Shown one piece after another: positions 58,111 through 64,000 of a stretch of DNA of 64,000 bases (within the stretch, counting starts at the first letter, position 1; each line of letters opens with the position of its first letter). The stretch comes from Maricaulis sp047308265 (GTDB lineage Bacteria; Pseudomonadota; Alphaproteobacteria; Caulobacterales; Maricaulaceae): assembly GCF_047308265.1 (NCBI RefSeq), contig NZ_JBKQWY010000007.1:124001-188000 (forward strand), written 5' to 3'. The notes beneath the pieces were generated by a model that saw only the letters and a list, made by a program, of their open reading frames with translations, was not told the origin of the DNA and made no database searches. The translations under genes were made by a program, and so were the position numbers.

Positions 58111-59034
58111 TTAGACACCCAGTCCGGACAGGCAGCGTGCCTGCAGTCCGGCCAGGATTTCGGGTGTCGCCGGAGCCAGTTTGCGGGCCTTCAGATCCAT
58201 GGGCGCAGCCACCCCTTCACAGGTCCACCAGGGTTTGCCGGTATTGGGATCAAGAACCCAGTGAACAAGTCGCCGGATCTTGTCGCTGGCCTCCACCAGT
58301 CCGGACCGGATAACATAACCGTCTCCCGCGCGTGGCCAGCGGCGTGGCAGAATGCGCGTCTCTAGGAGGGCGGAGGCCGTTGCGAGTTCGCCGCCATCGC
58401 GATGCGCGTCCCATTCTTCGGGAAACGCACCCCGGAAATGAATGACACTGTCGGATATCCGACCGATCAGGCCGTCGATACTCATGCGGCCGAAGACATC
58501 CATATCGCCGGGTTGAAAGCGGCCGCGACCAATGGTTTCCAGCTTCAGTGCGTCGGCTTTTTCCAGGCTGGGTTGTGCGAGCGGCCGGTCTTCGCGGATC
58601 CCCCGTGGGCGGGCAAAATCGGGAGTTTCGACACCCAAAAGGTCGGCATGGCGATGGAAACGACGCGGCCAGGGAAAGCTGTGCGTGTGGCGCGGATCGG
58701 CGTGGCGAATGCGCATGCGATAGGTCGCGGCCGGTGTTTCCGCCGCCGCATGCATCATAATCATGAGCACATCGGCATCGCTCTCGCGGATCTCGGTGAA
58801 GCCGCCCAGAATCGTCAGCGGCACGCCGGGGCGCGCTTCGGCCAGAAAGCGGATATGGATGGCATCGGGGATCAATGTCGCGGTGGCGTTCTCGCGGCGC
58901 ACAGCACCCAGACCGGCTGCATCGCCCAGATTGGCCAGGGCTTCATCGGCCTTGGCGATGTAATGGCGCACATTCATATGCCCCAGTTCATCACATTCCC
59001 AGGCATTCGCATTGCCGCGCCAGAGCTCGATCAC
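58111..59034 (-). CDS. Double-hotdog acyl-CoA thioesterase
   Basis: A 307-residue protein with two 4HBT-like hotdog domains. The first has NANAWECDELGHMNVRHYIAKADEAL, with the Asp/Glu-Leu-Gly-His-Met-Asn motif typical of 4HBT catalysis; the second begins near residue 165 (TIGRGRFQPGDMDVFGRMSIDGLIGRISDS) and has an equivalent Asp-Met-Asp-Val-Phe-Gly. Such fused pairs act as monomers of the acyl-CoA thioesterase fold. Cytoplasmic. It lies just downstream of zur on the same strand, 11 bases apart; a role in zinc control is not suggested. Confidence 0.85.
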   Translation of the reverse strand: MIELWRGNANAWECDELGHMNVRHYIAKADEALANLGDAAGLGAVRRENATATLIPDAIHIRFLAEARPGVPLTILGGFTEIRESDADVLMIMMHAAAETPAATYRMRIRHADPRHTHSFPWPRRFHRHADLLGVETPDFARPRGIREDRPLAQPSLEKADALKLETIGRGRFQPGDMDVFGRMSIDGLIGRISDSVIHFRGAFPEEWDAHRDGGELATASALLETRILPRRWPRAGDGYVIRSGLVEASDKIRRLVHWVLDPNTGKPWWTCEGVAAPMDLKARKLAPATPEILAGLQARCLSGLGV

Positions 59035-59045
59035 AGGGCCGCCCC

Positions 59046-59483
59046 TTACTGATGGCAGTTACCGCATACACCAAAATGTTCGACAACCGAGCGCTCGACC
59101 TTGAAGCCCTTGGGCTTGTGTCCCGGCTCGAGACTGCCGTGTACTTCCTGCACATGACCGCAGTCGGTACAGATGTAAAGCTCGGCGCCACCACAGGCAT
59201 GGCTGTGCGTGCAGCCGACAAAGGCATTGAGCGCCTCGATCTTGTGCACGAGGCCCAGTGACATGAGGAAATCCAGCGCCCGGTACACCGTTGGCGGCTT
59301 TGCCGAGCCAGGGCCGGGCTTGAGGGATTCCAGGAGGTCATAGGCCTTCACCGGGCTGTTGGATTGCAACACCAGTTCAAGCACATGCCGACGCACGGGT
59401 GTCATGCGTTCGCCGCGCTCCAGGCAGAGCCGATCTGCGGCCGCGAGGGCCTGGGAGATAGAATCACTCGTCATCTGTCGCAT
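59046..59483 (-). CDS. zur: Zinc uptake regulator Zur
   Basis: A 145-residue Fur-family regulator of the Zur type. The winged helix is MTPVRRHVLELVLQSNSPVKAYDLLESL...KPPTVYRALDFLMSLGLVHKIEALNAFVGC, followed by a His-rich metal site (THSHACGG), CTDCGHVQE and the C-terminal CGNCH, giving the two C-x-x-C structural zinc pairs. With zinc it represses uptake genes. It is divergent from the znuD-like receptor, with a Zur box between them. The start is uncertain: ATG at 59483 or 59474 are both possible. Confidence 0.88.
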   Translation of the reverse strand: MRQMTSDSISQALAAADRLCLERGERMTPVRRHVLELVLQSNSPVKAYDLLESLKPGPGSAKPPTVYRALDFLMSLGLVHKIEALNAFVGCTHSHACGGAELYICTDCGHVQEVHGSLEPGHKPKGFKVERSVVEHFGVCGNCHQ

Positions 59484-59537
59484 ATTTAACGATGCCCACG
59501 GGAATTTCATCCCCCCAACCCCTTGCGCGATGGGGAG

Positions 59538-59554
59538 ATGTTATAATATCACCG
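59538..59554. promoter_or_regulatory. Zur box upstream of the zinc receptor
   Basis: ATGTTATAATATCACCG matches the alphaproteobacterial Zur consensus (ATGTTATA-TATAACAT) in its left half and core, 36-52 bases upstream of the receptor ATG and in the zur/znuD divergent gap. With zinc, Zur bound here should repress both directions. Confidence 0.75.
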
Positions 59555-59561
59555 CATCTGA

Positions 59562-59578
59562 ATGTAACTTTGTAACGT
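59562..59578. promoter_or_regulatory. Possible second, weaker Zur site
   Basis: ATGTAACTTTGTAACGT shares ATGT and the spacing of the first site and is roughly dyad-symmetric. It ends 11 bases before the receptor ATG, where binding would block translation initiation or transcription start. Similarity is only partial. Confidence 0.35.
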
Positions 59579-59589
59579 TTGAGGGGGCC

Positions 59590-61728
59590 ATGCGCCATCT
59601 GCTTGCTACTACGGTTCTGAGTTCGACGGCTCTCGTCGCTCTGTCCGTTCCGACCTTCGCCCAGGATGGGGATCCGGTGGAGGATGTGATCGTTGTGACG
59701 ACGTCGCCCCTGGGTGTCAGCCTGGATGAAGCGGTCGGCTTTGTTGACGTGGTCGACCAGGACCATATTGAAGAACACCTCAGCGGTTCCATCGCCGACA
59801 CGATCGCTCATGAGCCGGGTGTGTCGACGACATTCTTTGGCCCCGCCGCCAGCCGCCCGGTCATTCGTGGCCTGGGTGCGGATCGTGTTCGCATCCTCGT
59901 CAATGGCGTGGACTCGATCGACGCCTCCTCCAACAGCCCCGACCACGCTGTGGCCAGTGAGGCTCTGGAAGCTGAACGTGTCGAGATCCTTCGCGGACCG
60001 GCTGCGATCGCCTATGGGGGTGGTGCGATCGGCGGTGTCGTGAACGTGATTGATGGTCGCATTCCTGAAGGCCCGGTGGACGGTGTGGTTGACGGACGTC
60101 TCTACGCCCAGACCACCAGTGTTGATGAGGGTGAAAACCTGGCAGGCCGCGTCCGTTTTGGTGCGGGCAATTTTGTCTTCAATTTCGATGGTGTCTATCG
60201 GGATGGCGACGACTATGAAATTCCGGGTTTCGCCGAGTCCGAAATCGCACGACTTCTTGAGGAAGCCGAAGGCGATCACGATGATGATCATGACGACGAT
60301 CATGACCATGAGGACGAGGAAGAAGCCTACGGAACGGTCGAGAATTCTCGCTATCGTTTCGAGACCTTCTCCGGTGGTATGTCGTGGATCGGTGAAAACG
60401 GGTTCTTTGGTGTGTCGTACAAGACCACGGAAGCCAATTACGGCGTTCCGGGTCATCATCATCATCATGAAGAAGACGAGCATGATGACGACCATGACGA
60501 TGACCACGATGATGATCATGAAGATGATCACGATGACGAACACGGTGAAGAAGAAGAGCTGGTTAGCATCGATCTCGAGCAGACCCGCTACGACATCCGT
60601 GGTGAAATGCGCAATCTCGGCGGAACGTTCGATCGTGTGAAGTTCGCTGCAGGTTTTGGCGACTACGAACATACCGAGTTCGAAGGTGACGAGACCGGAA
60701 CGATCTTCTCCAACGAGGGCTGGGAAGTGCGTGTGGAAGGCGGCCTGGCTGAACGGGAGTTCCAGGGCGGTGTTCTCGATGGTGCGGCGGGCCTCCAGGT
60801 TTCCAGCCGTGACTTTGCTGCGATCGGTGAGGAAGCGTTTGTCCCGGCTTCTGTGACGGATGAGTGGGGCGCTTTCCTGCTCCAGCGCTGGGATCAGGGC
60901 CAATGGGGACTCGAAGGCGGCCTGCGATATGGCAGCCATGATGTGGAAACCGCATCAATCACGCGCGATTTTGAAACGATCAGCGCGTCGGGTTCGGTCT
61001 TCTTCCGTCCTGCTGACAATGCCTTTGTGTCCGTGACACTGGCCCATGCTGAACGGGCGCCGACCGATGTCGAGCTGTTTGCGGAAGGTCCACATATTGC
61101 GACCAATAGCTTTGAAGTGGGTGATGCAAACCTCGATACAGAGTCTGCACTCTCGCTCGAGCTTTCCGCTCGTTTCCGCCGCGGTGACTGGACGTTCGAA
61201 GGCGCTATCTTCACAGCCGAGTATGATGGTTTCATCGAAGCCTTCGCGACGGGTGAAGAGGAAGACGAGCTCCCGGTGTTCGAATATCGGCAGGAAGATG
61301 CGAGCCTGTCCGGCTTTGAAGGCCGGATTACCGGACCGGTTTATGCCGGTGATGGTTGGGTTGTGAATTCCGAGCTGACCGCTGAATATGTGAATGGCGA
61401 GCTAGACGGTGGCGGCAATCTGCCGCGTATCCCGCCGCTCACCCTTAGCGGTGGTCTGGAGCTCGAGCTGACCGATCATGCCTTTGGTGTGGATGTGACC
61501 TGGGCAGATGTCCAGGACGAGGTCTCCGAATTCGAAAACAAGACCCAAAGCTATGTGCTGGTCGATGCTGGATGGACTTATTCCGGTCTGGCGGACCATG
61601 GTCTGCGTTTCATTCTGCAGGGTCGTAATCTGACGGATGAGGAAGCACGCGTGCATGCCTCATTCCTGAAGGACCAGCTTCCTCTGCCGGGCCGGAATGT
61701 CCGTGCCGCTGTCATCTTCGATTTCTGA
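59590..61728 (+). CDS. znuD: TonB-dependent zinc receptor (ZnuD-like)
   Basis: A 712-residue outer-membrane receptor. The signal peptide ends near FAQDG; the plug domain (about 24-165) has EDVIVVTTSPLGVS (a TonB-box-like start), IADTIAHEPGVSTTFFGPAASRPVIRGLGADRVRILVNGVD and GGAIGGVVNVIDGR. Two runs of alternating His/Asp/Glu lie in barrel loops (about 225-245 and 288-324), as in ZnuD proteins that capture zinc. The barrel ends in Phe. It is divergent from zur with a Zur box between. The ATG at 59590 follows TTTGAGGGGG. Confidence 0.9.
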   Translation: MRHLLATTVLSSTALVALSVPTFAQDGDPVEDVIVVTTSPLGVSLDEAVGFVDVVDQDHIEEHLSGSIADTIAHEPGVSTTFFGPAASRPVIRGLGADRVRILVNGVDSIDASSNSPDHAVASEALEAERVEILRGPAAIAYGGGAIGGVVNVIDGRIPEGPVDGVVDGRLYAQTTSVDEGENLAGRVRFGAGNFVFNFDGVYRDGDDYEIPGFAESEIARLLEEAEGDHDDDHDDDHDHEDEEEAYGTVENSRYRFETFSGGMSWIGENGFFGVSYKTTEANYGVPGHHHHHEEDEHDDDHDDDHDDDHEDDHDDEHGEEEELVSIDLEQTRYDIRGEMRNLGGTFDRVKFAAGFGDYEHTEFEGDETGTIFSNEGWEVRVEGGLAEREFQGGVLDGAAGLQVSSRDFAAIGEEAFVPASVTDEWGAFLLQRWDQGQWGLEGGLRYGSHDVETASITRDFETISASGSVFFRPADNAFVSVTLAHAERAPTDVELFAEGPHIATNSFEVGDANLDTESALSLELSARFRRGDWTFEGAIFTAEYDGFIEAFATGEEEDELPVFEYRQEDASLSGFEGRITGPVYAGDGWVVNSELTAEYVNGELDGGGNLPRIPPLTLSGGLELELTDHAFGVDVTWADVQDEVSEFENKTQSYVLVDAGWTYSGLADHGLRFILQGRNLTDEEARVHASFLKDQLPLPGRNVRAAVIFDF

Positions 61729-61744
61729 TCGTTGAAAATTCGCG

Positions 61745-61763
61745 GGCGGGTCTCGGACCCGCC
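61745..61763 (+). terminator. Hairpin downstream of the zinc receptor
   Basis: GGCGGGTC / GACCCGCC (8-bp perfect stem, TCG loop) 17 bases after the receptor stop. The following sequence (CCGATCATTCC) lacks a T-run. Confidence 0.5.
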
Positions 61764-61825
61764 CCGATCATTCCTGGTGGGTCTGTCTCTTCCGCTTCCC
61801 CAGTTACTCGCCAGGTGTTCAATGT

Positions 61826-61855
61826 GCGTCAGCCTGCCGCGCGGCAGGCTGACGC
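61826..61855. repeat. Perfect 30-base palindrome
   Basis: Two 15-base arms, GCGTCAGCCTGCCGC (61826-61840) and its exact reverse complement (61841-61855), meet with no spacer, in the 207-base gap between znuD and ompW. It would form a strong hairpin or cruciform. The remaining gap also holds the CCCTA-N7-TAGGG dyad at 61902-61918, close to the ompW start. Confidence 0.7.
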
Positions 61856-61935
61856 GCGGCGAAACGCACACTTTTCCTTTTCTCCCGCGGGCGTACAAAG
61901 GCCCTAGTTAATTTAGGGACGAAAGGGTTGGTTCA

Positions 61936-62556
61936 ATGAAAACCATTCTTCTAGGCGCATCTGTTCTCGCTGTTCTGGCTGGTGCTCCAGCCTTTGCAGA
62001 AAAGGGTGATTGGCAAGTTCGTGTGCGTGCCTTGGGCGTATTGCCGAATGAGAGTGCCGATATCGACACAATTGGTGGGGATGCTGACATCTCCGACAGC
62101 CTGGTGCCGGAACTTGATATCACCTATTTCCTGTCTGATGCCTGGGCGGCCGAGCTCATCCTGGGTGTCACGCCGCACGATGTGTCTGCCGTGGGCACGG
62201 CGCTGGGCGATGTGGATCTGGGCGATGTGACCCTGCTCCCGCCGACCTTGACGCTGCAATACCATTTCAATCCGGACGGCCAGTACCGGCCTTATCTGGG
62301 GGCGGGCGTCAACTACACGCATTTCTTCAACGACGATCTTCCGGGCAATAGCGCCCTGACGTCCATCGAATATGATGACAGTTTTGGTCTGGCTGCACAG
62401 GCGGGTGTGGACATCGTGGTGTCCGAAGACTGGTTCTTCAACATCGATGTCAAATACGTCGATATTAACACCGACGTGACCATCAACGGCGCAATCAATG
62501 CCGATGTCGACATTGATCCCGTGCTTTTTGGCCTGGGTTTCGGTCGCCGCTTCTAA
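61936..62556 (+). CDS. ompW: OmpW-family outer-membrane protein
   Basis: A 206-residue protein with a signal peptide (TILLGASVLAVLAGAPAFA) and the OmpW eight-stranded barrel pattern: WQVRVRALGVLPNE, PELDITYFLSDAWAAELILGVTPHDV, LPPTLTLQYHFNPDGQYRPYLGAGVNYTHFF, and the C-terminal strand VLFGLGFGRRF ending in Phe. OmpW makes a narrow hydrophobic channel. A T-rich terminator follows. It has its own upstream region after znuD and is probably a separate transcript. Confidence 0.93.
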   Translation: MKTILLGASVLAVLAGAPAFAEKGDWQVRVRALGVLPNESADIDTIGGDADISDSLVPELDITYFLSDAWAAELILGVTPHDVSAVGTALGDVDLGDVTLLPPTLTLQYHFNPDGQYRPYLGAGVNYTHFFNDDLPGNSALTSIEYDDSFGLAAQAGVDIVVSEDWFFNIDVKYVDINTDVTINGAINADVDIDPVLFGLGFGRRF

Positions 62557-62600
62557 GCCCCGTCGACGGGCGTCGCAGACCCTGTGTTTGCAACTTCCAG

Positions 62601-62630
62601 CCGGGCTCCGTTTGCGGGGCCCGGTGTTTT
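62601..62630 (+). terminator. Rho-independent terminator of ompW
   Basis: CCGGGCTCCG / CGGGGCCCGG (62601-62610 and 62615-62624) form a 10-bp stem with one G-T pair and a TTTG loop, followed by TGTTTT. Confidence 0.85.
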
Positions 62631-62723
62631 CATGTGACATTGCAGTTAACGTCTGCGTGCCTGCGTTGATGGCTGAAATTCTTTCGGCTAATACCGCATT
62701 GAAACACAATGGGGGTTCTCACC

Positions 62724-63509
62724 ATGGCTGATACTGGAAGCGTCGAACCGCGGCTGACGGGCAATGTTCCGCTCTACAAGAATGTGGAGCCGCTCAACCG
62801 CCAGAAGCACAAGGGCTGGGGCGTCAAACAAGCGGATCGTCCGTTTGACTTCTTGAAAGAAAATCATTTCGTTCCGGCGATCGCGGGTGAGTTTGCCCGG
62901 GCCTGCGCCAGCTATCCGGTGATTTTCCTCGGGGATCGTCGTATGCCGGTCATCGTCATGGGTCTGCGGAACGGTCAGAACTTTTTCGTCGACACCAACG
63001 GCCAGTTCGATGCCGATCACTACGCTCCTGCTTACGTGCGTCGTTATCCGTTCGTGAGCGCTGCAAGTGCGGATGGACAACCGTCCACCGTTTGCATTGA
63101 CGCCGCAGCGAATTTCGTTGTCAGCGACAATCCCGAGCAGCCCTTCTTCGATGATAAGGGTGAGCCGACGCAATATACCCAATCTGCCATCGAGTATGTC
63201 TCTGCGTTTGAATCTGACGTCGCGAAGACCGAGGCCTTTGTTGAGCGCCTTGTGGCTCTGGACCTTTTCGAAGAGAAGACGGTCAATGTGGCCAATCCGC
63301 AAGATCAGGACAATCCGATCAAGGTTGCTGAGTATTGGGGGATTGCTCCGGCCAAGCTGGCCGCTTTGCCCGCAGATACCGTCGCCGAAATGAACCAGAA
63401 TGGTGAGCTGGGCGCGATCTATGCCCATCTGGCATCTTTGAATAACTGGGAACGCATCCTGCGTCGCGCCTCTCAGGAAGGTGCAGCCCAAGCGCCGGCC
63501 CAGGCCTGA
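62724..63509 (+). CDS. SapC family protein
   Basis: A 261-residue protein with the PF07277 SapC pattern: TGNVPLYKNVEPLNRQKHKGWGV, FDFLKENHFVPAIAGEFARACASYPVIFL, NFFVDTNGQFDADHYAPAYVRRYPFV, and a C-terminal FVERLVALDLFEEKTV with a WGI-type motif near 215. SapC was named in the Campylobacter fetus S-layer locus; in alphaproteobacteria its role is unclear. I start at ATG 62724, which has GGGGGTTCTC, rather than at 62709. No signal peptide. Confidence 0.88.
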   Translation: MADTGSVEPRLTGNVPLYKNVEPLNRQKHKGWGVKQADRPFDFLKENHFVPAIAGEFARACASYPVIFLGDRRMPVIVMGLRNGQNFFVDTNGQFDADHYAPAYVRRYPFVSAASADGQPSTVCIDAAANFVVSDNPEQPFFDDKGEPTQYTQSAIEYVSAFESDVAKTEAFVERLVALDLFEEKTVNVANPQDQDNPIKVAEYWGIAPAKLAALPADTVAEMNQNGELGAIYAHLASLNNWERILRRASQEGAAQAPAQA

Positions 63510-63537
63510 ACCTGACCAATCCGGTTTGATGAATTCG

Positions 63538-63574
63538 AAACGGCGGTGACCCAGGGTCCCGCCGTTTTCTTTTG
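63538..63574 (+). terminator. Rho-independent terminator of the SapC gene
   Basis: AAACGGCGG (63538-63546) pairs with CCGCCGTTT (63559-63567), enclosing a GACC/GGTC inner stem across a bulged T, followed by TCTTTTG. It lies 28 bases after the SapC stop. Confidence 0.85.
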
Positions 63575-63727
63575 CGCAAGACGTTCCGGGTCAGTTGGTG
63601 TGGCATGTCCTGTGAAGAACCTGATCTGCGGATGCTGCTGACATTGTCTTCACGTCTGCGCGAGATACGTCGCGTTTTGAAGGCTTTCGGCTTAGGTGAT
63701 GGCCAGCAATCAATCTGGGAGCGCTCT

Positions 63728-64000
63728 ATGCGTGTGTGGAATTTCGTCACTCTTGTTGTTCTGGGCCTGATGGCTTCGGTTCTTGTGTCGCCGGCAACGT
63801 CGGCACAGCCGGGCTGGGGGTCTTCCGAGCCGATTGTGACCACCACGCTGATCAGCGACCATGAGGCGGTTGAACCCGGCCAGACGGTCTGGATCGGTCT
63901 TCATCAGCTCATGCCCGAAGGCTGGCATACCTATTGGCGCAATCCAGGCGATGCCGGTGCGCCCGTTCAGATTGACTGGGTTCTGCCGGATGGAGTGACC
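63728..64000 (+). CDS. DsbD-like thiol:disulfide interchange protein, 5' part
   Basis: The first 91 codons of a gene that continues past the window edge. A signal peptide (VTLVVLGLMASVLVSPATSA) is followed by the immunoglobulin-like N-terminal domain pattern of DsbD/ScsB proteins: VEPGQTVWIGLHQLMPEGWHTYWRNPGDAGAPVQI. These proteins carry reducing power across the inner membrane to periplasmic thiols. I use ATG 63728 (TGGGAG upstream); an in-frame ATG at 63605 exists but would add a non-signal extension. Confidence 0.8.
   Translation, partial: MRVWNFVTLVVLGLMASVLVSPATSAQPGWGSSEPIVTTTLISDHEAVEPGQTVWIGLHQLMPEGWHTYWRNPGDAGAPVQIDWVLPDGVT

Noticed and set aside
60270..60550. Repetitive GAT/CAT/GAC codons as a microsatellite or CRISPR-like array
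   Set aside because: The repeats are in frame within the zinc receptor and encode His/Asp/Glu metal-binding loops; there are no spacers or conserved repeat units.
59464..60939. A 491-codon minus-strand frame opposite the zinc receptor
   Set aside because: Its odd Ile/Val/Met runs are the complement of the His/Asp repeats; no independent support.
63605..63727. An earlier ATG for the DsbD-like gene
   Set aside because: It would add 41 residues before a good signal peptide; ATG 63728 has a ribosome site and a standard signal sequence.

Overview
The window is a gene-dense, GC-rich stretch of chromosome from an alphaproteobacterium close to Caulobacter, most likely the Maricaulales/Hyphomonadales (Maricaulis- or Oceanicaulis-like). 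Reasons: a gcrA cell-cycle regulator; a podJ-type polarity protein with the full coiled-coil / membrane / Sel1 / peptidoglycan-binding layout; perfect CtrA boxes (TTAA-N7-TTAA) and CcrM-type GANTC sites in promoters; a class I lysyl-tRNA synthetase; UrcA, SapC, LytTR and TIGR02186 family proteins; and two TonB-dependent receptors. This placement is inference from gene content. I see no insertion sequence, prophage, integrase, CRISPR array or rRNA, one tRNA, and no gene-free gap longer than about 300 bases.

Layout. 1-1.8 kb: end of a pho operon (pstB 3' end, phoU, phoB). 1.9-9.3 kb: gcrA, an ABC permease, argD-hslO, trkH, apaG, dcd and a SnoaL-like secreted protein. 9.4-15.7 kb: a membrane LytTR regulator, tRNA-Gly(CCC), a secreted metalloprotease-like protein, a GT2 glycosyltransferase with a small overlapping membrane gene, and a SixA-like phosphatase. 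15.1-17.0 kb: a TetR regulator divergent from a duplicated YdhR-like gene and a secreted protein, with three matching operators between them. 17.1-22.9 kb: gloA, lysS, a TonB receptor and a cassette of two related membrane proteins plus a small XRE regulator. 22.9-31.9 kb: P450, TPR protein, S24-like regulator, DUF952-pyrD, MATE pump, DCC protein, UrcA protein, tandem thioesterases, MscS. 33.1-36.3 kb: DNA-repair helicase and PdeM nuclease. 36.3-43.8 kb: DUF3429, TIGR02186-TauE pair, podJ and an unknown periplasmic protein. 43.9-51.9 kb: fatty-acid beta-oxidation (MerR regulator, two acyl-CoA dehydrogenases, PaiB-like protein, thiolase, small membrane protein, FadB/J) ending in a strong terminator. 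52-59 kb: a CtrA-box-driven small membrane protein, serine hydrolase, DoxX-dioxygenase-LysR module, lipoprotein, AMIN/TPR-like protein, double-hotdog thioesterase. 59-64 kb: zur divergent from a znuD-like zinc receptor, ompW, a SapC-family gene, and the start of a DsbD-like gene.

Functional themes are phosphate control (pstB-phoU-phoB), zinc homeostasis (zur, Zur box, znuD), beta-oxidation, and cell-cycle/polarity control (gcrA, podJ, CtrA and GANTC sites). The points most worth following up are the podJ promoter (three GANTC sites within 27 bases plus a perfect CtrA box), the 73-residue membrane protein behind a perfect CtrA box, the TetR three-operator locus, and the membrane-pair/XRE cassette.
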